From AP-15 sp963846635 (lineage in GTDB: Bacteria; Pseudomonadota; Alphaproteobacteria; ATCC43930; CGMCC-115725): a stretch of DNA of 64,000 nucleotides. A program made the position numbers and the translations under genes. The stretch is from NCBI GenBank assembly GCA_963846635.1, contig CAWJXM010000010.1, forward strand, positions 1 to 64,000, read 5' to 3'. The notes under the pieces are model-generated. The model was not told where the DNA came from and made no database searches. It was given only the letters and a program-made list of their open reading frames with translations. The first letter of the stretch is position 1; the number at the start of each line of letters is the position of its first letter. Positions 36,596-44,938 of the stretch are shown in pieces.

Positions 36596-36676
36596 CGTCG
36601 TTCCCGTGAAAGCGGGAACCCAGGGCTGAAAATCCCGACACTTGCCCTGGACCCCCGCTTGCGCGGGGGTGACGAC
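36596..36676. repeat. Dispersed palindromic repeat copy
   Basis: The arms CGTTCCCGTGAAAGCGGGAAC and CCCCCGCTTGCGCGGGGGTGACGAC frame CCCTGGA-type inner sequence, as in the copy at 35469. It lies between the CmcJ-like gene (start side at 37539, stop 36703) and the diiron-protein gene, again inside a minus-strand gene row. Confidence 0.85.
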
Positions 36677-36702
36677 AAAGCGGCATAGGCCAGCGATTGG
36701 CA

Positions 36703-37539
36703 TCAGAAAAATGCCAAAGACCGGATCTCGATGCTCTCGCGCGGTCGCGCGTGGGGCGGAGTGGTCGGATCTTCAAAGGCCGTATGCGCGGTAAAGCGGG
36801 CGCGGCCATCCTTTTCCGACTCATAGGTCTTGAACACCAGTGCCTCGTCCGGGCGCATATGCGGGAACCAGTACCAGCGGTGCTCAGGATTCCAGGTGAT
36901 CGCCGAGGTCTGGCCGACGCGGTCCTGATAGCGCCGCTCGGTTACCACCAGATCGTCGGGCGAGAGGGTGCGCGCATCGGCGATTGCCAGCGGCCAGCTT
37001 TCGACCGGGTAGCGGATCGGCCGCCATACCTGAATGATCGCAAACCGGTGCTGCAACAACTCTTCGGCCTCGTCGCCCATCAGGTCGCGTACCCGCTGAG
37101 GGCCGGACCATTCGGTATAATCGTTGTGGACCCGGCGCACGACATCACGGATCTTCGCGGCTTGGCGCAGATCATCGTCGGCGGTCCGCAATGTATGATC
37201 AAAGACGACGACCCGTTTGGCGCCGGATTCGGCTTTGATCAACGCCTCCATTTCCGGGTAGTAGACCCGGTCAATTTCATCCTGGTCATAAAAATCGGCG
37301 ACCCTTGTATTGTGCCTGACAAAGCGAAAACCGGTCTTTTCGAGGGCAAATTCATTGAGATGGAGCCGCCCGTTGCGCAAGGTGACATGGTGCGGTTCGG
37401 ACTCTCCGCCGCCCAGGCGCTTGTCGGACTCGCCGGGTGCCGCCACCACGGTCACCGGCATCTGCTGGGTGTCGACAAAGTAACTGAGTGTCGCGTCGAG
37501 CGTTTCGCGCTCGGTATCGAGTTCGGCGAGCTCGGCCAT
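36703..37539 (-). CDS. CmcJ/NvfI-family oxidoreductase/methyltransferase-like protein
   Basis: 278 residues. The family hallmarks are clear: TGFRFVRHNTRVADFYDQDEI, AKRVVVFDHTLRTADDD, RRVHNDYTEWSGPQRVRDLM, FAIIQVWRPIRYPVESWPLAIADARTLSPDDLV and the C-terminal HRWYWFPHMRPDEALVFKTYES followed by FTAHTAFEDPTTPPHARPRESIEIRSLAFF (segments). This family includes CmcJ of cephamycin 7-methoxylation and fungal NvfI-type Fe(II)/2OG enzymes; the HND and late FPHMxPDEALxFK motifs fit an iron site. It heads a three-gene minus-strand row with the diiron and amidohydrolase genes. Confidence 0.88.
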   Translation of the reverse strand: MAELAELDTERETLDATLSYFVDTQQMPVTVVAAPGESDKRLGGGESEPHHVTLRNGRLHLNEFALEKTGFRFVRHNTRVADFYDQDEIDRVYYPEMEALIKAESGAKRVVVFDHTLRTADDDLRQAAKIRDVVRRVHNDYTEWSGPQRVRDLMGDEAEELLQHRFAIIQVWRPIRYPVESWPLAIADARTLSPDDLVVTERRYQDRVGQTSAITWNPEHRWYWFPHMRPDEALVFKTYESEKDGRARFTAHTAFEDPTTPPHARPRESIEIRSLAFF

Positions 37540-37651
37540 CGGGGCTCCTTCACACGCTTTACGCGATCATAGATTGGCCCGCCCGCCGACACAACAAGCG
37601 CCAGCCCCGACCGTCAAAGCCGTTACCTGACGATATCCTGATGCGTGCCAC

Positions 37652-37708
37652 ACCAGCGAAGGCCGGTGCCTATGGCCGATATGGGTCCCGGCCTGCGCCG
37701 GGATGACG
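37652..37708. repeat. Dispersed palindromic repeat, partial copy at a broken gene
   Basis: ACCAGCGAAGGCCGGTGCC on the left and GGTCCCGGCCTGCGCCGGGATGACG on the right form an imperfect hairpin of the same general family. It lies just upstream of the remnant of a TumE-like toxin gene, whose 5' part is absent. Confidence 0.7.
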
Positions 37709-37764
37709 AGAATAGGAAAATCCCGTTACAATCGGTAGTATTGCACCACTGATAATAAACGGGC

Positions 37765-37806
37765 GATTTCTGGTGCGACGTGCGAGCTCTGCGAGGTGGC
37801 GGATGA
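37765..37806 (+). pseudogene. C-terminal remnant of a TumE-type toxin gene
   Basis: The last 13 codons before the TGA at 37804-37806 read DFWCDVRALRGGG. This resembles the C-terminal end of TumE-family (DUF6516) toxins, which precede TumA-type HTH antitoxins. The stop overlaps the ATG of the next gene (ATGA at 37803-37806), as expected for that pair. In-frame stops occur immediately upstream (37751-37758), and the rest of the toxin is missing. The call rests on context and a short match, so it is tentative. Confidence 0.45.
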
Positions 37807-38152
37807 GCGATGTCAAAATTACTGTGGGCGGCGCGATCGAAGATGCTGCGGCTCGCCGCTTTGTTGATGCTTGGCATCGAGCCGAACGAGGCGAGAATTT
37901 TTGCGAGCATCATCTCGCCTTTGAAAGTTGGATACGCTGGCCCATATGCTGACTGCGAAGCGGTTGGAACTGCTGCGTTATGTGCGTCGGCACGAGGTCG
38001 CCAGCGTCCGCGCGTTGGCGAAGGCTTTAGCACGCGAATACCGCAGCGTGTATGCGGACGTAGAAGCGCTGACCACAGTGGGCCTCCTCGATGCCAGCGA
38101 AGGCGGCCTCCGCGCCGACTACGACGCGATCGAAACCAAAATCGCGATTTGA
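37803..38152 (+). pseudogene. HTH antitoxin-like regulator (TumA type), frameshifted
   Basis: The ATG at 37803 reads MSDVKITVGGAIEDAAARRFVDAWHRAERGENF...HLAFES, then the frame runs off at about 37930. In the next frame the protein continues WDTLAHMLTAKRLELLRYVRRHEVASVRALAKALAREYRSVYADVEAL and stops at 38152. One missing G in AGTTGGATACG explains the break. The second half is a MarR/ArsR-like winged helix. Restored, the protein has about 116 residues, normal for TumA-like antitoxins. With the toxin gene reduced to a stub, the module is a relic. Confidence 0.75.
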
Positions 38153-38177
38153 CCTTGAGGTCTGGAGTTCTTGGGTT

Positions 38178-39379
38178 ATGTCCAGTGGCATCAATAGTTC
38201 CGAGCGCTTCGTGGCAATACATTGTAACGGAACATTTCTGTCATTATGGGGAATGGCGAATCCCATCGGGAAAGACGGAAGCAAAGAGCTTTGTGACTAT
38301 CTGGTTGTTTGCGACCCTGCCGTTATTATTCTTTCTGTTAAGAATGTCTTGCTCGCTTCCGCGCCAAACAAGATCACGGCTGACAAATGGCGTCGCAAGG
38401 CGGTAGAGGCGTCTGCGAAGCAAATCTACGGTGCGGAACGGTTTCTCCAGAGAGTGAACAGCGTTTCCGACCGCTCGGGGCGACTTTGACGCTTCCCCCG
38501 GTAGACCGACGGCAGATACACCGCTTGTGCGTCGCCTTTGGCAGCCAGGGACGTCTGGGCCTTCCGATGGGGGACTTTGGCAAGGGCTTTGTACACGTTA
38601 CGGACGAGGTGAGCTTCCCTGCCTTGCTGCGCGAACTCGACACAATATCGGACTTGACGCATTATCTCGAAGCAAAGCGTTTGTTCCTTCAGTCGAACCG
38701 GCATGTGATCGCTCCAGGCGAAGAGCAATTACTTGCGTTATATCTAAATATCGGACGGGCGTTTCCAGACAGTCATGATGTCATCGTGATGGATAATACG
38801 CTGTGGCCGGGTTTCCTACAGTCGGAAGCGTATAGGGCCCGAAAGCGTGCCGACCGCGCTAGTTACGCTTGGGACAATGTGATAGAGTACATCAGCAAGG
38901 ATTTGATCGCCAACGACCTCTTGTATATTCAACCAGCGTCCGAAGCGGAAAGGGTGCTACGCATTCTTGCGCGCGAGCCCCGATTTTATCGCCGATTGCT
39001 CGCAGAGACCCTTAGGGAAATATTATTGGGAGGTGAAGTTCGTGCGCGCATGTTTCAGTCGCTTTCCGGGGTCGTTTATGTTTTCATGGCGGCAGAGCGG
39101 ACCATGGATCCGCAGTTTCGTATTGCAGAATTAGCCGCACGATGCTTAGTAGCTCGATCACGGCATGCAAGTGCCGCCGCCGTGGTCGGAATAGTTTCCG
39201 AACGTGCCGATGATGGTGAAAAAGGACTTTCATTCGGTTTGTGCCTTGTGGACAAGCCGGAATGGACGTCGGAAGATGAGGCAGAAGCGAATCGGTTAAG
39301 CGAAAGCCTGGGATATTTTCGCCTGCCGAATATTTACACGCGCCATTGGGAAGAATATCCGTTGCAGCCGGAGAACTAA
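38178..39379 (+). pseudogene. Unknown protein with possible NERD/PD-(D/E)XK-like N-terminus, frameshifted
   Basis: The first frame starts at ATG 38178 (MSSGINSSERFVAIHCNGTFLSLW) and contains GKDGSKELCDYLVVCDPAVIILSVKN. The Asp followed by a strand and S-V-K could be a degenerate nuclease-type core. The frame ends at 38489. The protein continues in another frame as TLPPVDRRQIHRLCVAFGSQGRLGLPMGDFGKGFVHV and stops at 39379. Adding one G to the TCGGGG run near 38478 joins them into about 400 residues. The GC content is lower than in neighbours, and it follows a toxin-antitoxin relic, which suggests a transferred defence-type gene. I do not recognise a characterised family. Confidence 0.65.
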
Positions 39380-39475
39380 GAGGCGTCATGATCTGTGATC
39401 TTCCCCCGTCGGCGAGGAGAAGGTAGCGATCGCGACACGCTAACTTGGACTGCGTCGGATCTGTGACGCTCGGAA

Positions 39476-41162
39476 CTAAGGCAAGGTGTCGGCGCGAGTG
39501 TAGCGGCGCCAGGCGCTCATCTGAATTTGCGAGGTACGGCAATGGACGACAACCGGCCGCGTCTTGATCGCAAAGGCATGGGCGATGCCGTCCGGGACCT
39601 CGCTCTCGCGCTCTATCGTAATCCCTTCGGCGCCGAACGAGCGCGCCCATTGCGCAAAATCGGGGTTGGTCAGCCTGACACCTTCCATCAGCGCCCGCTC
39701 GGGATAGCGGACATAGGAGTGCATGCCGATCGTGCCATACATACCGTTGTCCGAGATGATCAGGATCGGGGCAGCGCCATATTGCATAGCGGTGGCGATT
39801 TCGTTCCCCATCATCAACGCCCCGCCATCGCCGACAAAGGCCACAACCTGGGTATTGGGCCGGCGCAATGCCGCCGCGACCGCCATCGGCATGCCCGAGC
39901 CCATCGCTCCCACAACGGAGGCCAGAAACACCTGTCCCTGTCTGAAGCCGATATAGCGATGGACAAAGCTCGCGAAATTGCCGGCGTCGGTCGTCACAGT
40001 GGCGTCGGGGGCGAGGTGTTTGTCGACCTCGCAGACGATCGCGGCAAAATTGACACCGTCCGAGGTCGGCTCCCATTCCTTGGCCAATAGCCGGCGGTGA
40101 ATGGCGTTGAGGCCGGCGACCCAGCCGCGACGTTTCTGCGCGTCGCTGGGCGTGCTGCGGCGCAGCAATCCGCGAATGATCTCGTAGGGACTGCATGGCA
40201 GGCCGAGATCGGGCCGCCAGACGCGACCGACCTCGTTGGGGTCGGGCCACACATGGACGAACGGCAGTTGCGGCTTGGGTGCTGTCGGAAAGGTATAGGA
40301 CTGGCTGACCGAGTTCGGTCATCCGTTCGCCGAGTGCCAGCATCAGGTCGGCGCGCTTCATCTCGGCCAAGAGATCGGGCGGCACCCGAATTCCCATATA
40401 GCCGCCATAATTCGGGTGGTTCGCGTCGAACAGTTGCGGCCGGCGATGAGTCGGGCTGATCGGCAATACCCATTGCTCGGCAAAGCGGTTGAGCTCGGCA
40501 AAGACGCCATTGTCGTGCACCGCATCCGCCAACAGCGCGCCGCCGACCAACACCAGCGGCCGCTCGGCGGCTTCGAGCATGACCGCGAGCCGGTCGAGAT
40601 CGTTGGGCCGGGGTGCGGCGACGACACGCGGGCGCGCCGGGTCGATTGCGGCATCGGTTTCGGCGTCGAACAAATCCTCGGGCAGGATCACCGCGACCGG
40701 TCCCGGGGTGCCGCTTTCGGCGAGGTGAAAGGCGCGGGCCATTGCCTCCGAGGCCTGTTCCGGCTCGAGCACTTCGATGACCTGCTTGGTGACGTCCGAC
40801 AACAGCCGTGAGTAATTCTGCTCTTGCAGCGCGAGCCGGCCGAAATCTTTGCGTTCGACCTGGCCGACCAGCATGACCACCGGGGTGGCGTCGTGATAGG
40901 CCGAATGCAGCGCCACCATCGCATTCGACAGTCCCGGCCCGCGCGACACCATCGCGACCCCGGCGCGGTCGCGCAAGCGGCCGTCCGCCACCGCCATATA
41001 ACCGGCGCCGCCCTCATGACGGCACACCACGACGCGGATCGAATTCTTTTCGATCAAGGCGCTGGTCAGCCCGACATAGCTTTCTCCGGGAACGCAATAA
41101 ACCTGATCGACATCGTGGGCTTCGAGGCTCTCGGCCAACAGGCGGGCGACAGTCTGGGTCAT
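39476..41162 (-). pseudogene. Thiamine-pyrophosphate enzyme (acetolactate-synthase-like), frameshifted
   Basis: The start at 41162 (MTQTVARLLAESLEAHDVDQVYCVPGESY) has GAAGGAGCGCCGCC ahead. The N-terminal PYR domain has the catalytic Glu in VVCRHEGGAGYMAVADG. The middle domain follows to LMLALGERMTEL, where an extra G (CTCGGTC near 40303) breaks the frame. The rest continues VSQSYTFPTAPKPQLPFVHVWPD, then the TPP motif VAFVGDGGALMMGNEIATAMQYGAAPILIISDN, and stops at 39476. Restored, it is about 561 residues, the normal length. Such enzymes decarboxylate or ligate 2-keto acids. It is divergent from a GMC oxidoreductase with 142 bp between starts. Confidence 0.87.
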
Positions 41163-41304
41163 CGGCGGCGCTCCTTCGCGGCATGGCTTGAACACGCATA
41201 GCGAAAACCGGGGGACGTCGAAAGGGGTGAGGTGCGGGTGACGCGATACCCTCGATCGCGCTAACATTCGTCCTTGAATGGCAGGTAAGCCGCGGGAGGA
41301 ACAG

Positions 41305-42981
41305 ATGCCGGGTCAGGAAATTTTCGAGGCCGATTTCATCGTGATCGGCGCAGGGTCGGCGGGGTGCGCGGTCGCGGCCCGGCTCAGCGAAGATCCGGCA
41401 ATCCGGGTCCTCCTCCTCGAGGCCGGCGGCGAGGACAAGAACCGCTGGATCCACATCCCGCTCGGCTTTGGCAAGACCTTTGCCGACCCCACGGTCAACT
41501 GGTGCTACGAGACCGAACCCGATCCGGGTGCGGCCGACCGCCGCGTATTCTGGCCGCGCGGCAAGGTCTTGGGTGGCTCTTCATCGATCAACGGCATGGT
41601 CTATATCCGCGGCCAGGCCGAGGATTTTGACCATTGGCGCCAGCTTGGCAATACTGGCTGGTCATTCGATGACGTATTGCCGTATTTCAAGCGCTCAGAG
41701 CACCAGACGCGCGGCGCCGACGGCTACCACGGCACCGGCGGCCCGCTCTGCGTGTCCGATGTCGCCGACCGCCATCCGATCTGCGAGGGGTTTATCGACG
41801 CTGCGATGTCATTGGGCTTTCCGCGCAATGACGATTTCAACGGCGCCAGTCAGGATGGTGTCGGCTATCACCAGACGACAACGCGAAATGGCAAGCGCTG
41901 CTCGACCGCGGTCGGCTATTTGCGCCCGGCGCTGAAACGCCGCAATCTGCGCGTTTTAACCGATGCTCTCGCTGAAAAGATCACCTTCGACGGGCGTCGT
42001 GCGACCGGCGTCGTCTTTCGGCTGAATGGCGCAAGGTGCACAGCGCGTGCGGCAAGCGAGGTAATTCTGTGTGGTGGTGCGGTCAATTCGCCGCAATTGT
42101 TGATGCTCTCGGGAGTTGGCCCGGCAGCCCATCTGGTGGGACACGGCATCGCGGTCGTGCATGATCTGCGCGGCGTTGGGCAGAGCCTTCAGGATCATTA
42201 CTCGGCCGCGCTCAAATTCAAATGCGCATTGCCGATTACGGTCAATGACGTGATGCTGAGCAATCTGAAGAAATTGAAGGCCGGGCTGGAATACTACACC
42301 TTCAAGAAGGGGCCGCTGGCAATGGGTACCTCGCCCGCAGCTTTGTTCGCGCGCACCAGGCCGGAACTGGCCTCGGCCGATATCAAATGCTCGTGCTCGC
42401 CATTCAGCGCCGACCGCCCGCAGGACGGGCTGCATCGCTGGTCGGGGTTTACGATGATCGTCTATCAGCTGCGTCCGGAGAGCCGCGGCCGCATCGAATT
42501 GAAAAGCGCCAACCCCGCCGACCCGCCCGCGGTCTACCCGAACTATCTGGCAACGCCGACCGATCAGCAGACCATCGTGGCCGGGCTCAAATTGCTGCGG
42601 CGCATTGCCGAGCGGCCGCAGATGCAGCGCTTTATCGCCGCGGAGTTTCAGCCGGGGCCGGCAATCGAGAGCGAAGAAGAGCTGTTGGCCTATGCGCGCC
42701 AGCGCGGCGGCACTGTCTACCACCCGACCAGCACCTGCAAAATGGGTGTCGACGCGATGGCGGTGGTCGACCCCGAACTGCGCGTGCACAGGCTCGTCGG
42801 ATTGCGCGTCGCCGATGCCTCGATCATGCCGACCGTGGTCTCCGGCAATACCAATGCGGCCACGATCATGATCGGCGAGAAGGCGCCGCTGACATGGTCC
42901 GGCAAAAGTTGCGGATGGCGGCATAGCCGCTATCCTAGCGGTTGTCGAGACTCACTAGGAAGCAGTGATTATGCCGGATAA
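41305..42981 (+). CDS. GMC-family FAD oxidoreductase (choline dehydrogenase/alcohol oxidase-like), frameshifted tail
   Basis: I start at ATG 41305 because GGGAGGAACAG precedes it; the earlier ATG at 41278 lacks a site. The FAD dinucleotide motif is FIVIGAGSAGCAVAARL, followed by LLLEAGGEDKN, RGKVLGGSSSINGMVYIRG (GMC signature 1) and GAVNSPQLLMLSGVGPA (signature 2). The C-terminal catalytic His is in YHPTSTCKMG, and the Asn in MPTVVSGNTNAATIMIGE. After IGEKA at about 42885 the written frame ends as an odd 30-residue tail (stop 42981). Another frame gives the expected end ADMVRQKLRMAA with stop at 42926, so one base (probably a G) is missing near 42888. The core is intact. It oxidises an alcohol to an aldehyde. 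Confidence 0.9.
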   Translation: MPGQEIFEADFIVIGAGSAGCAVAARLSEDPAIRVLLLEAGGEDKNRWIHIPLGFGKTFADPTVNWCYETEPDPGAADRRVFWPRGKVLGGSSSINGMVYIRGQAEDFDHWRQLGNTGWSFDDVLPYFKRSEHQTRGADGYHGTGGPLCVSDVADRHPICEGFIDAAMSLGFPRNDDFNGASQDGVGYHQTTTRNGKRCSTAVGYLRPALKRRNLRVLTDALAEKITFDGRRATGVVFRLNGARCTARAASEVILCGGAVNSPQLLMLSGVGPAAHLVGHGIAVVHDLRGVGQSLQDHYSAALKFKCALPITVNDVMLSNLKKLKAGLEYYTFKKGPLAMGTSPAALFARTRPELASADIKCSCSPFSADRPQDGLHRWSGFTMIVYQLRPESRGRIELKSANPADPPAVYPNYLATPTDQQTIVAGLKLLRRIAERPQMQRFIAAEFQPGPAIESEEELLAYARQRGGTVYHPTSTCKMGVDAMAVVDPELRVHRLVGLRVADASIMPTVVSGNTNAATIMIGEKAPLTWSGKSCGWRHSRYPSGCRDSLGSSDYAG

Positions 42982-43226
42982 TCCGAAACGCTCCGGGACG
43001 CAATGACTCCCGGCTCAAGGCTTCTCGTTCCACCTAACCACAACGGGTTCACTAACCATCGAGTTTCGGGTGTCGGCGGGGCCTCTTGCGTCGCACATCG
43101 GCGTGGAGGTTCCACCGGAAGCAGTAAAAACCTTTATCACTTCCTCCAACAGAGCGAAACCATACGGGAAACGCTATCCGTAAAGCCGTCAGCGCAAGGC
43201 GCTCACTAATTTTCTTTATTGGAAAG
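42927..43226. other. Intergenic stretch without a supported gene
   Basis: 300 bp between the GMC oxidoreductase and the IS-disrupted gene. GC falls from left to right as the low-GC island begins. TTATTGGAAAGATGT at 43216-43230 could hold the ribosome-binding site (GGAAAG) of the disrupted gene. No other feature seen. Confidence 0.4.
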
Positions 43227-43457
43227 ATGTATGATATGACCGATCCTTGGGACATCCCAACAATACCATCCTACGGGGATACTTCGCCAAACAAGACCCA
43301 CATTGCGAGAAGCAAAGCACTAGATGCCTGGGAACAAATAGAGGTTTCCCTTTACATTTTTGATGATTTCTTGTCACGTACATCACTTCATATCGAGGGC
43401 CAGTACGGCACTGGCACAATATTTACAAAACGCCTAGATTTTCTAGTAAATTCAGCA

Positions 43458-44462
43458 GGCGGCTTATCCCTCTGCGTCCGGCGGTTCAATCAGTTGTTCG
43501 CGAGGCTGGTGTGACCGCGCTTCCCGGCTCCCTGATCGAGTTTCAGCAGTGCTTCCCGGATGAGGCGGCGTGCGTCGGATACCTGTTCGCGGCGCGCTGT
43601 CCCAATGGCTTTGTCTGCCCCGGCTGCGGCAATGGCAGGGCCTGGGAGGCAATGGCAGGGCCTGGGAATTGCACACCAAACGGTGGACTTGGGAATGCGC
43701 TCAATGCCGCCGGCAGACCTCGGTGACCGCCGGCACCATCATGCATCAATCTAAGCTGCCGCTGACCATCTGGTTCTGGGCGGCCTATCTGATGGCGACC
43801 CATTCCAACGGCATCTCGGCGCTGCAACTGCAACGCCAGCTCGCCCTCGGCTCGTACAAGTCGGCATGGCTGCTCTGCGCCAAGCTGCGCAGCAGCATGG
43901 TCGCCCCGGACCGCAGCCCGTTGGCCGGCTTGGTCGAGGTCGACGAAACCGCGATCGCGTGCCGCAGCCAGCATGATCCCGTGAGCGGCGGTGGTGGGCG
44001 CAGTCACCAGGGCAAGATCCTCGTCGTCGGCGCGGTCGAGGTCGAGGATGGCGGTCCTGGCCGCATCCGTCTCGCCGCGGTGCCCGACTACGCGGCCGCC
44101 AGCCTGCATCTCTTTATTGCCGACAACCTCGCGCCGGGGGCCACCGCCACGGCCGACGGATGGTCGGCTTACCCCGGCGCCCCCGGCGTCGCGCACGATC
44201 CGCATGTCATCGGCAAGATCGCCGCCCATGTCGTCCTGCCCTGGAGCCACCGCATCTTCGCCAACCTCAAAGTCTGGGCCCTGGGCGTCTACCACGGCCT
44301 GCGCCGCCGTCATCTGCAATCCTATCTCGACGAGTTCGTGTTTCGCTTCAACCGCCGCCGAACCCGTCATGCCGGGTTCCGATCACTGCTCGGCATTGCC
44401 GCCGGCCACCCACCGCTCACCTACAACATGCTGATCTCACCGGCAGCAAAGCAATAAGCCTT
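43458..44462 (+). mobile_element. IS1595-family insertion sequence, about 1.0 kb
   Basis: The element lies between direct repeats TTCAGCA (43451-43457 and 44463-44469; an eighth base differs, A versus T), close to the 8-bp duplication usual for IS1595. Imperfect terminal inverted repeats are visible: GGCTTATCCCTCTGC near the left end and, reverse-complemented, GGCTTATTGCTTTGC at the right. It carries one transposase gene, which is frameshifted. Confidence 0.85.
43511..44457 (+). pseudogene. IS1595-family transposase, inactivated by a 20-bp tandem duplication
   Basis: The first frame (GTG 43511) reads MTALPGSLIEFQQCFPDEAACVGYLFAARCPNGFVCPGCGNGRAWE, with the N-terminal zinc-ribbon Cys pair. 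An exact 20-bp repeat (43628-43647 and 43648-43667) then throws it out of frame. Deleting one copy restores GCGNGRAWELHTKRWTWECAQC, the second Cys pair, and joins the long second frame (LPLTIWFWAAYLMATHSNGIS..., stop 44457). The catalytic DDE-like residues sit in LAGLVEVDETAIACR and in TADGWSAYPG. Restored length is about 308 residues. Confidence 0.88.
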
Positions 44463-44938
44463 TTCAGCAGAAGCGTTTTTTCGGAAAACCCCTAATCAAG
44501 CAAAAGAAGGAGATTTTGATACCATTGTATGTCACCTTCGAAAATTCTCACAACGACGCCATGAAATAGCACACGGAATTGTCCAACAATTTGTTACTTT
44601 AAATAATATGAACTCAATGTTGAATGAATTTGCGCTTCTACCCCTATTCTACACTATAGATAGAACGAAAAACGTACACCATTTCCCAAATTACGCTTAT
44701 ACGGAAGCAATTCTGTTAGACTTTGAAATGAAATTTGCAGAGTTAGGAAGCAAAATTCGCACTTTTAGCGAGACGCTTTTTCCTCTTCTTTTATTATAGC
44801 CGAAAACACTTCAGCAGCTATTCGCGTTAGTATATAAAGACCGAGATCAACATGACACTTGTTTAAGGCTTGGCGCAGAACCTCTCCGCCAGCCTTCCTC
44901 ATCTCGAATGTAATGCCTGAATAGAAGCTCGGCTGTTA

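Larger units (their letters stand above)
43227..44799 (+). pseudogene. HEPN-like hypothetical protein gene split by an IS1595-family element
   Basis: The left part (43227-43457) reads MYDMTDPWDIPTIPSYG...TKRLDFLVNSA. The right part (44470-44799) reads EAFFRKTPNQAKEGDFDTIVCHLRKFSQRRHEIAHGIVQQ and ends at a TAG at 44797-44799. Removing 43458-44462 plus one copy of the duplicated TTCAGCA joins them in frame into a protein of 186 residues. The right part holds RRHEIAHG, an R-x4-H motif typical of HEPN RNase-like domains. The gene is far poorer in GC than its surroundings, so it was probably acquired horizontally before the insertion. HEPN proteins are often toxins or defence proteins; function here is inferred only from the motif. 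Confidence 0.72.
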
